The position numbers were made by a program, and so were the translations under genes. Shown in pieces: positions 1-5,780 of a stretch of DNA of 12,506 nt. Position 1 is the first letter of the stretch, and the number at the start of each line of letters is the position of its first letter. This DNA is from PVC group bacterium (GTDB lineage: Bacteria; Verrucomicrobiota; Kiritimatiellia; CAIKKV01; PXCX01): positions 1 to 12,506 of the forward strand of contig PWZG01000053.1 of assembly GCA_003567575.1 (NCBI GenBank). Direction: 5' to 3'. A model generated the notes under the pieces. That model had not been told where the DNA came from. It did not search any database and saw only the letters and a list, made by a program, of their open reading frames with translations.

Positions 1-3
1 AAA

Positions 4-114
4 GAATGACGAAGTTAGAATGCCAAATATCTTGCTTGTATTGGGTGTTTTACCTTTGGTCTTTAGGTATTTTGGTTTTCTTTGGGTACTTGGGTATTTC
101 GTCATTCGTCATTC
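4..114. repeat. Heptamer-type microrepeats with a 10-bp inverted pair
   Basis: GAATGACGAA at 4-13 is matched by its reverse complement TTCGTCATTC at 98-107. The right arm continues as a period-7 direct repeat (TCGTCAT twice, 99-112). Between the arms lie related words: TTTAGGTAT, TTTGGGTAC and TTGGGTATT. Such short degenerate tandem words are common in non-coding gaps of some environmental bacteria. The function is unknown. Confidence 0.6.
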
Positions 115-173
115 AATGGCAAGTCACGAAAGTCGAAACTATAATGCCATAATCCCTTAAGTAAGTGCCATTC

Positions 174-297
174 GGGACAGGCCTGTTGTTGGAGATCACC
201 TCGGCGTTCATCGGACCTTCAAAAGGGGGTAGAGCGTCTTCCACTACCCTGATTTATCGTCAACGGTTGAAATCAAATCGGACGGGAGACCTGTCCC
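174..297. repeat. 8-bp inverted repeat GGGACAGG / CCTGTCCC
   Basis: GGGACAGG at 174-181 and its exact reverse complement at 290-297 flank about 108 bases without a gene. The words recur in variant form further right (GTGTCTGTCCC at 515-525). They resemble sequences I associate with REP-like elements scattered by IS200/IS605-type (RAYT) transposases, but no transposase is in the window, so that origin is inference. Confidence 0.4.
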
Positions 298-316
298 TAG
301 CCAACCCCTGATCGCC

Positions 317-533
317 CGTCAAGTGTCGGCCCTTTATCAGGGCCAACGTCCGGCCAGTCCGCACCCTGGAGACGGCGGTCCCCGCCGTTTTCCTGTCCGG
401 CCGGGACGGCCGGCTCCAGAAGATCTTGTCTCGCTGCCGTTCGTTGTTTTCCGTTCGCATACGGTCAGATCGACGGTGCTGGCCAAAGTTTCCAATATAA
501 CGACCCCCGTCCAAGTGTCTGTCCCTTATCAGG
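317..533 (+). repeat. Imperfect direct repeat (CGTC-AAGTGTC...CCTTATCAGG)
   Basis: Two related copies lie about 190 bp apart, one at 317-342 and one at 508-533. Both read CGTC(C)AAGTGTC, then two or three variable bases, then CCCTT(T)ATCAGG. Reading the minus strand gives CCTGATAA-GGG-CAGACACTTG-type words. The repeat lies outside any convincing gene and suggests copies of one mobile or palindromic element, or duplication within it. Confidence 0.55.
328..413. repeat. Cluster of three perfect stem-loops
   Basis: Three perfect hairpins follow one another: 328-344 (GGCCCT, 5-base loop, AGGGCC), 372-388 (ACGGCGG, TCC loop, CCGCCGT) and 397-413 (CCGGCCG, GGA loop, CGGCCGG). The middle one is followed by TTTT on the plus strand and could terminate plus-strand transcription, though no plus-strand gene precedes it. 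Paired GC-rich palindromes with tiny loops are typical of REP/BIME-like elements. A structured RNA is an alternative. Confidence 0.6.
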
Positions 534-544
534 CCCTTATCAGG
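523..544 (+). repeat. 11-bp tandem duplication (CCCTTATCAGG x2)
   Basis: CCCTTATCAGG occurs at 523-533 and again at 534-544, followed by a further CCC. On the minus strand this supplies the last codons and the stop codon (TGA, then TAA) of the small membrane peptide at 529-621. The end of that reading frame may therefore have been set by the repeat. Confidence 0.75.
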
Positions 545-621
545 CCCGGAAACACCAAAAAGACGATGATCGCGATGAGGATCGTGACGATGATTGCCTC
601 GGGATTTTGCGGCGAAATCAT
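529..621 (-). CDS. Small single-helix membrane peptide (30 aa)
   Basis: This is a 30-codon frame. Its ATG (621-619) overlaps the TGA stop of the upstream radical SAM gene as ATGA, the same junction style used through the main operon. After a short polar start (Ser3, Pro4, Gln5, Asn6, Pro7, Glu8), residues 10-24 form an unbroken hydrophobic run rich in Ile and Val (IIVTILIAIIVFLVF). A Pro-Gly pair and a single Arg near the C-terminus follow. The look is that of a one-pass inner-membrane peptide with its positive charge at the C-terminal end. No separate Shine-Dalgarno site is needed if translation is coupled. The stop falls in the 11-bp tandem repeat, so the peptide could be the N-terminal remnant of a longer membrane protein cut by a repeat insertion. 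I recognise no family. Chance coding from a GAT/ATC-rich stretch is the main alternative. Confidence 0.45.
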   Translation of the reverse strand: MISPQNPEAIIVTILIAIIVFLVFPGLIRA

Positions 622-2132
622 CCGATCTCGTCACGGTATGCAGCATGTGCAAGACGTCGCGGATTGCGGGCAAAGCGCAAGAACGAGCCCGCGTTAGTCC
701 AGAATCGCCGCCAACTGTCCGGTGAACGCCAGATCATCGTGGTGTAATCCCACATAATGCGCGGGCGCAGGAAATGTTTGCGGTAAAATGACTGATGCAG
801 TTTTTCGAGTTGTTCGCGGGTCATGCCCGTGGGGATGAACTGGAAATTCATGCAATCCATCCGTTCCCAATCCTCTGTGAAGTCGCCGTGCTCGTGGATG
901 CCGGAATAAACGGGAGAACCGGGAAAGGGGGTGAACTTAGTGAGGCTGATATCGTCGATCGGCAGCCTGAAGACGTAGTCCATGCTGCGCTGGATACTGT
1001 CCGTCGTTTCGCCGGGCAGCCCCATCATGAGCAGACCCTTGACGCGGATACCGGCTCGTTTGATGGCGGCGATACAGTCATGCAAACGATCCAGATCCGC
1101 GTGGTTACGATGCCGGGCGAGCAGCTCGGGGTCGCCTGTTTCGACGCCCATACTTATCATCCAGCAGCCGCCGGCTTTCATGGTGCGCAGCAAGTCTTCA
1201 TCAAGGTGTTCGGCGCGAGCCGCGCAGTTGAAGCTGATGCCGAGACCGCTTTCCGCCAATCCGCGCGCGAAGGTTTCAACCCGCTTGCGGTGAAACGTGA
1301 ACTGATCGTCGCAGAAATTGATGTGGCGTACTCCAAACCGTTCGTGCAGATTCCGAACCATGGCCAGCATGTATTCCGCCGAGTTGAAACGGAAACTGCG
1401 CCCGAAAACCGAACGATCACAGTAGGAACAGGCGTAGGGACATCCCCGGCTGGATACGCATGACGTATTGGGCGCGCGCGGATAATTGAATATTGGCAGA
1501 CGGTAGGCGTCGGGATAGCCGGGCAGTTTATCGTAGGCAGGAAAAGGCAAAGTGTCGAGCTCGATCAGATCCGTGAGCGGCCCGGTGTACCTGGGGGCGC
1601 CATCCTTCTCGCGATAAACCAGGCCCGGGATTGCGGCCGGTTGTTCCCATCCGCCGTCAATCAGTTTGGCGAGGGTATTCTCGCCTTCACCGACGACCGC
1701 GAAATCGATGTCGGGAAATCCGTCCAGGGCGCTGGTCTTCAGCGCCGATACGTGTGCACCCCCGACCACGGTCTGAATGCCGGGAAGAATCGCCTTGGCC
1801 ACCGCGGAGAGACGGACGGCATCGAGAAATCCGGATGTGGTGCAGCTCATTCCCATGAACGCCGGCCGATCGGCCAGCAGTCGTTCACGGATAAGATCCG
1901 GTGCGTCGGGCCGTGCATAAGCGTCGATGATCGTGGCCTCGATCCCCTTGGTTTCGAGCCAGGCGGCGAGACTGGCCAATCCGATCGGCGGCATGATGCC
2001 GGCCAGTCGGGCAATGTCCGAGGATGCGGCGTCGGCCCGGTATCCCAGGGGATGAACCAGTAGAATGCGATCGAAACGCAACCGGCAGCGCGCGGGTGAG
2101 GCCATTGATCCGGCGTCCGGTGAATCGTGCAT
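618..2132 (-). CDS. B12-binding-type radical SAM enzyme (second copy)
   Basis: A 504-residue protein with the two-part layout of cobalamin-binding radical SAM enzymes. The N-terminal Rossmann-like domain (about 20-165) has a strand starting FDRILLVHP, the block GIMPPIGLASLAAWLE and VVGGAH (122-127). The radical SAM barrel carries the 4Fe-4S motif CPYACSYC (Cys231, Cys235, Cys238), followed by FCDDQFTF (273-280) and GVETGD (329-334). I see no DxHxxG motif, so base-off cobalamin binding through His is not supported. I chose the ATG at 2132 because AAGGA stands 8 bases upstream. A longer start at 2198 adds 22 residues that look non-coding and would place its own ribosome-binding site inside a palindrome. 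Relatives methylate or rearrange unreactive carbons; the substrate is unknown. The gene lies 142 bp beyond the exported protein gene and couples to the small membrane peptide. Confidence 0.9.
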   Translation of the reverse strand: MHDSPDAGSMASPARCRLRFDRILLVHPLGYRADAASSDIARLAGIMPPIGLASLAAWLETKGIEATIIDAYARPDAPDLIRERLLADRPAFMGMSCTTSGFLDAVRLSAVAKAILPGIQTVVGGAHVSALKTSALDGFPDIDFAVVGEGENTLAKLIDGGWEQPAAIPGLVYREKDGAPRYTGPLTDLIELDTLPFPAYDKLPGYPDAYRLPIFNYPRAPNTSCVSSRGCPYACSYCDRSVFGRSFRFNSAEYMLAMVRNLHERFGVRHINFCDDQFTFHRKRVETFARGLAESGLGISFNCAARAEHLDEDLLRTMKAGGCWMISMGVETGDPELLARHRNHADLDRLHDCIAAIKRAGIRVKGLLMMGLPGETTDSIQRSMDYVFRLPIDDISLTKFTPFPGSPVYSGIHEHGDFTEDWERMDCMNFQFIPTGMTREQLEKLHQSFYRKHFLRPRIMWDYTTMIWRSPDSWRRFWTNAGSFLRFARNPRRLAHAAYRDEIG

Positions 2133-2140
2133 GAATTCGT

Positions 2141-2145
2141 TCCTT
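2141..2145 (-). promoter_or_regulatory. Ribosome-binding site setting the radical SAM start
   Basis: The minus strand reads AAGGA, then 8 bases, then ATG at 2132. It favours the internal start over the 5'-most ATG at 2198. Confidence 0.6.
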
Positions 2146-2199
2146 CTCAAATCCGTTTGGTTAGTGCGGTGTTCGACAAAATAGCCAGAAACAATCATG

Positions 2200-2234
2200 T
2201 GTCATCCCTCGATCGCGCCAAGCTCGGGATGACA
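2200..2234. repeat. Palindrome with TGTCATCCC arms
   Basis: TGTCATCCC (2200-2208) and GGGATGACA (2226-2234) form a perfect 9-bp inverted repeat with a 17-base spacer, in the gap between the second radical SAM gene and the exported protein gene. TGTCATCCCGAGC-like palindromes are dispersed in many bacterial genomes. No T run follows on the minus strand, so a simple intrinsic terminator is unlikely, although the hairpin could slow or protect the transcript. Confidence 0.65.
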
Positions 2235-2274
2235 GGCTCTTTGGAGTTAATGCATCGCAGTGACGTGCACCACG

Positions 2275-3549
2275 CTAGAACGTTGCCGTTAAACCGGCGC
2301 CAAAATAGGCGCCCGCCGAGGTGGGTGTGCCGGGGAAATAACCCTTGTTCTTATAGCCCGCTTTAAAGGCAGCTCCCACAACGTTACCGGCCGAAAACTC
2401 GATTTCTACATTCATATTCCAGCCGACCCCGTCGTACAAGGCTTCCGGCGCGTTCGGATATTCCCATATATCGCCGGAAAACGAAGTGTTCAACCGGGAA
2501 CCCAACGCCATTCGGTGCGCTCCAATACCGGCGCCATAAGTGGTGTTTTCGGTCGAGCGTAAATCCCGGCCATAGGCCCCGAAAACGGCGATGGGCGTCA
2601 ACAGGTAGATATCGAGAAAACGGCTTACGGATTGCGGTTCGATCGAACCGCGCGTTCCTACGGTAACGCCGTAACCGTTACCCATCGGCAATGCTGGAGC
2701 GGGCAGGTATCGGTCGCCCCGGATGACATGTTCCTTGACGTAAAAGAACATGGTTGCCCACATCATGGGATCCAGGGCGTTCCAGAGAGCGACATCCTGT
2801 GTATGGCGGTAGGAACGATCCAGGAGTGGATCGTCAAAATCGATGACGTAGTCCCGGCGCCAAACATCGACGGGATCGGCGTGCCGGCGTTGTGCCTGGC
2901 GGGTGGCCAGATAAATCGCGATATCATTGCCTTCCTCATACTGTTCGACAAATGATGTCTCGTCATCATCGGACGCTCTGCTTTCGCGGTCACGCGGCTT
3001 GCTGGTGATGGCTGTGTAAAGGGATAAATCCAGTTTGGCGAGGAACATCAAGGCAGCCGAAGAAGCAGGGATGGCGTCGGTACGGCAGAAATCCAGCAGA
3101 ATGCGCCGCGCCATGATTGCATTGGCTTCCGTGCCGCCCGCGGCCAGCGCGGACAGCTCTTCGTTGCTGCCGGGATCGCGATCGAGTGTGGTATAGGCGC
3201 TGAACTCAACGCCAAAACCATAGCTGGGTTTCAAGTCGTATTCACGACCTCGCGACCCATGGCCATGGATTTCGTGTTGTAGCGTTGAAAACAGAATGGC
3301 CAGCGGTAATTCGTATGCCGGCGCCACGTAGGGTATTCGGCGCGTCAACCGGCTGCCAAGGTCACAACCCGCCGTATGCAGCGACAGCATGACGCGCCCC
3401 CCGTAATCCATGGCCGGTTCCGTTTCGTGACCCAGGAAATACGGGCCGTAATTGGGCGTCGGGTTGTTTTCGCGGTCAGCCGCTTGGATGCCGCGTCCGC
3501 CGCCAAGGACTATGGCAATGATGACAACAATAGAATGCAGGCGTTTCAT
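2275..3549 (-). CDS. Exported protein with HExxGHG motif and barrel-like C-terminus
   Basis: This 424-residue protein begins with a signal peptide: Lys2-Arg3, a hydrophobic core at about 7-17 and likely cleavage near IQA|AD at 23-24. Residues 91-98 read QHEIHGHG, with His92, Glu93, His95 and His97. Glu142 follows in GGTEAN (138-143). The spacing is HExxxH, not canonical HExxH, so a zinc peptidase role is only suggested. The last 130 residues alternate aromatic, Gly and polar positions like beta strands and end in TATF. A terminal Phe is typical of outer-membrane barrels, so a periplasmic metal-binding part plus a barrel-like part is plausible. AAGGAG stands 6 bases before the ATG. The gene is 168 bp past the PagL-like gene and may be read through from the operon or from its own weak promoter. 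I do not recognise a named family. Confidence 0.85.
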   Translation of the reverse strand: MKRLHSIVVIIAIVLGGGRGIQAADRENNPTPNYGPYFLGHETEPAMDYGGRVMLSLHTAGCDLGSRLTRRIPYVAPAYELPLAILFSTLQHEIHGHGSRGREYDLKPSYGFGVEFSAYTTLDRDPGSNEELSALAAGGTEANAIMARRILLDFCRTDAIPASSAALMFLAKLDLSLYTAITSKPRDRESRASDDDETSFVEQYEEGNDIAIYLATRQAQRRHADPVDVWRRDYVIDFDDPLLDRSYRHTQDVALWNALDPMMWATMFFYVKEHVIRGDRYLPAPALPMGNGYGVTVGTRGSIEPQSVSRFLDIYLLTPIAVFGAYGRDLRSTENTTYGAGIGAHRMALGSRLNTSFSGDIWEYPNAPEALYDGVGWNMNVEIEFSAGNVVGAAFKAGYKNKGYFPGTPTSAGAYFGAGLTATF

Positions 3550-3555
3550 GTTTAA

Positions 3556-3561
3556 CTCCTT
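3556..3561 (-). promoter_or_regulatory. Ribosome-binding site of the exported protein gene
   Basis: AAGGAG on the minus strand, 6 bases before the ATG at 3549. Unlike most genes of the cluster this one has a strong independent ribosome-binding site, fitting its separation from the overlapping-gene operon. Confidence 0.75.
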
Positions 3562-3572
3562 GTGAGTGACCT

Positions 3573-3600
3573 AATCTAGCGCTTCTGACGTAAAAAACAA
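3573..3600 (-). promoter_or_regulatory. Weak sigma70-like promoter candidate
   Basis: On the minus strand TTGTTT (3600-3595) and TAGATT (3578-3573) are 16 bases apart, just upstream of the exported protein gene. The matches to consensus are 3/6 and 4/6, which could arise by chance. Confidence 0.22.
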
Positions 3601-3632
3601 GAAAAATGATGCGGAGATTATGGATGGGATTC

Positions 3633-3653
3633 GGTGTCGGGTGTCGCGTGTTG
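3633..3653 (+). repeat. Period-7 microrepeat (GGTGTCG x2 plus variant)
   Basis: GGTGTCG at 3633-3639 and 3640-3646 is followed by CGTGTTG at 3647-3653. It is the same heptamer style as at the left end of the window, again in a non-coding gap, here between the PagL-like and exported protein genes. Confidence 0.6.
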
Positions 3654-3667
3654 CTGGCCTCCGGGTT

Positions 3668-3697
3668 GCGGGCGAAGCCCGCCTTGAGTGTTTTTTT
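3668..3697 (+). terminator. Hairpin followed by a T run (plus orientation)
   Basis: GCGGGC (3668-3673), loop GAA, GCCCGC (3677-3682), then CTTGAGTG and seven T at 3691-3697. The gap between stem and T run is long, and no plus-strand gene leads into it. On the minus strand the T run becomes an A run before the hairpin, so a terminator for the PagL-like gene is not well supported. It may be a REP-like element. Confidence 0.25.
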
Positions 3698-3717
3698 CTT
3701 GTTTGTTGTATAAGAGT

Positions 3718-4320
3718 CTATCTCCCGATCCGGATACCGGCCAGAACTTTGCTCGAATTGAGTGGATCGTTGGGATCTTTTCTTCCCCCGTTGGAAATAT
3801 GGTGGAAACGATACTCGATATGGGCCTTGCAGTGTCGGCCGAACGCAAACGTCAACCCGAGACCGGCCTGATAATTGCCGTTAAGACGGGCGCCCATTTC
3901 TTCGATGTCGGCTTCCGTATACACCGGGCCGCCACCCACAAAAATATAAGGATGCAGACTGTCCCAGCGTCGCAAGGTCCAGCATGACAGAAAATTCAGC
4001 GCGAAAATGGGGGGTTGATGCGTTGGACGCAGCAGATGGGATATGGCGGCCTCCGCCAGAAATTCGTGGCTTCCGCGATATCCTCCGCTCCCGGTTGTCT
4101 TGCGCGTGGCGCGGCGTTGCAGGATGACGTCCCAGGTTCGCACATCCTGGCTTGTCGTGCCAAACCCCGGATGCGTGGCGCCGTAACCGGTCAGCAACGA
4201 CCACTCCGGCGTGAACGTGCCGGACGCATGCAAAAGCCGTGCGTCACCGGCAGTGACCCCGGCGTTGCAAATGATCAGCAGGATGCCGGCGACGGCGATA
4301 TCCCTGAATGAAAATCTCAT
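3718..4320 (-). CDS. PagL-like lipid A deacylase family outer-membrane protein
   Basis: This 200-residue protein has an N-terminal signal peptide (hydrophobic residues 9-20, likely cut near TAGDA at about 24). Its C-terminal block EYRFHHISNGGRKDPND (169-185) matches the PagL/acyloxyacyl hydrolase signature, including His174, Ser176 and Asn177. In PagL the catalytic His and Ser lie in this HxSN motif, and the enzyme is an outer-membrane 8-strand barrel that removes the 3-O-acyl chain of lipid A. The expected downstream acidic residue seems replaced by Asn188 in PLNSS, so the family is clear but the activity is not. The size fits the family. Its ATG overlaps the ligase stop as ATGA, tying an outer-membrane lipid enzyme directly to the biosynthetic operon. 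It may deacylate or re-acylate a surface lipid using the cluster's product, or simply serve as a barrel. Confidence 0.85.
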   Translation of the reverse strand: MRFSFRDIAVAGILLIICNAGVTAGDARLLHASGTFTPEWSLLTGYGATHPGFGTTSQDVRTWDVILQRRATRKTTGSGGYRGSHEFLAEAAISHLLRPTHQPPIFALNFLSCWTLRRWDSLHPYIFVGGGPVYTEADIEEMGARLNGNYQAGLGLTFAFGRHCKAHIEYRFHHISNGGRKDPNDPLNSSKVLAGIRIGR

Positions 4321-5780
4321 GCCCGGATCCTCTTGATTTTTCCGCTGGCTGTCTTGGCAATGGCCGCTACAGGTTCGAACCGTTTGGGAACCTGGTGCGG
4401 CGCCAGATTGGCATAGCAGAAACGACGCAACGTACGTTCGTCAAACCGTGTATCGGCGGGGACGATCTGCGCTACCGGCCATTGCCCGTAATAATTATGC
4501 GGTTCGCCGTAAACACGCGATTCGCGGACGGACGCATGGCGGTTTAAAACCGATTCCACTTCCGTGGGAAAAATTTTCATGCCGGCAAAATTGATCGCTT
4601 CACGTTTGCGTCCAATCAGAAAAAGGTCTCCATCGCGGTCAAGGCGTCCCAGATCCCCGGTATGAAACCAGCCTTCAGGATCGATTTGCGCGCGGGTACG
4701 CCAAGGTGAAAAATACGCGGAAAACATACCCTTCCCGCGCAGCAGCACTTCGCCAACGCCGTCATGATCGGGCGTTGCCAGTTTTATCTCGTAACCTTCA
4801 CCGATGCGACCGACGGAACCCGGTTTGCGGGGAGCGTCAGGTGTCTGGATGAAAGCGAGGCCAACCTCGATAATCCCGTAGGCCTGGCATAGCGGCTGCC
4901 CGAAACGCGTCTCGAAACGCGATGCAATATCTGACGCCAGCGGCATGGCGGTTGAAACCGCCATGCGAATCGGCGCGAACATTCCGGCATCGAAATCCTT
5001 CGAACCCGCAATGAGTTTGTAGTGGACTGGCGATGCATAGATAAATGTGGCGGTTCCGGCGGCGAGTTGACGGGTCAGCTCGCCGGGGAAATCGTGTCCG
5101 CAAAGGACAATGCACGCGCCGCGCCGTAGAAACAGCAGGATCGTGACGACGAAATGAAAACTCATGGAAAGCACCCAGAGAATGCGGTCTGTTTCGACAA
5201 TCCGCAATCCGCGATCCGCCGCATCGGTTCTTTCCAGAATTGCCTGGTGCGACAATACCACCCCCTTGCTGGCGCCAGTTGTGCCCGACGAGAACCGTAC
5301 GAAGGCCGGATCACACGCGGAAAACAATGTGTCGGTCGTCCCCCGCGTTGTCCGTGGCGCGAGCCGGAAGACGCGGCGCCGGGTAGGCCCCGTCAGTAGC
5401 CGCCCTTTGTTGTCCGTCGGTATGGCGTCGTCGTAAAGCAACCACGCGGCGTCAATCCCTTCCATCGTCGGCGTTGTCTCGTTGCGCGACAGCGACGGCG
5501 AGATCGGCGCCAAAACCGCGCCCGCGGCAAGAACGGACAGCGACAGACATACGTAGTCGATCGAGTCTTCGCAGAGAAACGCGACTCGATCGAAACGGTG
5601 AACACCGGCTTGCGCCAGAATATTCCGCCAGTCCGCAACGGTGTCGAAAAGTTCTCCGTAGGTCATGGAATCGTCGCCTTCCGACAGAGCGACGTGTTGT
5701 TCGCGTCCCCGGTTTTCTTCGATGATACGGTTAACAATATTCATCGTCGCCGCCATCTTTTCTTTTGCCGATGTATTCAT
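4317..5780 (-). CDS. AMP-forming acyl-CoA/acyl-ACP ligase
   Basis: This 487-residue member of the ANL adenylating superfamily activates a carboxylic acid as acyl-AMP and transfers it to CoA or a carrier-protein thiol. Visible core motifs in order are the P-loop-like FSSGTTGASKGV (163-174), YGIIEVG (301-307), WFHTGDLG (371-378), GRKREAINFAGMKIFP (390-405) and KTASGKIKR (476-484), with Lys481 as the expected catalytic lysine. With two ACPs in the operon, loading onto ACP is a fair guess, as for starter-unit ligases of aryl polyene clusters. It overlaps the end of the radical SAM gene by 50 bases from this start. ATGs at 5756 and 5744 are alternatives, the latter leaving a 14-base overlap, and no ribosome-binding site decides between them. 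The stop overlaps the PagL-like start (ATGA). Substrate specificity cannot be read from the sequence. Confidence 0.92.
   Translation of the reverse strand: MNTSAKEKMAATMNIVNRIIEENRGREQHVALSEGDDSMTYGELFDTVADWRNILAQAGVHRFDRVAFLCEDSIDYVCLSLSVLAAGAVLAPISPSLSRNETTPTMEGIDAAWLLYDDAIPTDNKGRLLTGPTRRRVFRLAPRTTRGTTDTLFSACDPAFVRFSSGTTGASKGVVLSHQAILERTDAADRGLRIVETDRILWVLSMSFHFVVTILLFLRRGACIVLCGHDFPGELTRQLAAGTATFIYASPVHYKLIAGSKDFDAGMFAPIRMAVSTAMPLASDIASRFETRFGQPLCQAYGIIEVGLAFIQTPDAPRKPGSVGRIGEGYEIKLATPDHDGVGEVLLRGKGMFSAYFSPWRTRAQIDPEGWFHTGDLGRLDRDGDLFLIGRKREAINFAGMKIFPTEVESVLNRHASVRESRVYGEPHNYYGQWPVAQIVPADTRFDERTLRRFCYANLAPHQVPKRFEPVAAIAKTASGKIKRIRA

Larger units (their letters stand above)
1..528. other. 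Non-coding, repeat-rich left margin
   Basis: I see no credible gene here. Open frames on both strands overlap each other, have no good ribosome-binding site and resemble no protein family I know. The first 150 bases are AT-richer than the rest and built from short near-repeats. Positions 160-545 hold several palindromes and repeated GTGTC/GGGACAG words, listed separately. The stretch lies downstream of the last minus-strand gene, so it may carry the operon's transcript end, but no hairpin followed by a T run is visible on the minus strand. Confidence 0.7.

Noticed and set aside
2..160. Plus-strand open frame of 52 codons with a hydrophobic stretch from the left edge
   Set aside because: The hydrophobic run comes from T-rich microrepeats (TTTAGGTAT, TTGGGTATT). 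The same repeats produce apparent membrane segments in any non-coding copy.
317..544. CRISPR array
   Set aside because: Only two imperfect copies about 190 bp apart plus one tandem duplication; no regular repeat-spacer pattern and no cas genes.
260..697. Overlapping open frames of 124 and 137 codons on opposite strands at 260-697
   Set aside because: They overlap each other, span palindromes and repeats, run into the radical SAM gene's end, have Arg/Pro/His-rich composition and lack ribosome-binding sites.
795..1463. 222-codon plus-strand frame inside the second radical SAM gene
   Set aside because: It is antisense to a gene with clear family motifs and shows no recognisable domain; shadows of this length are common in GC-rich coding DNA.
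2133..2198. 22-residue extension of the second radical SAM protein
   Set aside because: The extension does not resemble the domain's start, contains the Shine-Dalgarno site of the better ATG, and its own ribosome-binding site would lie in a palindrome arm.
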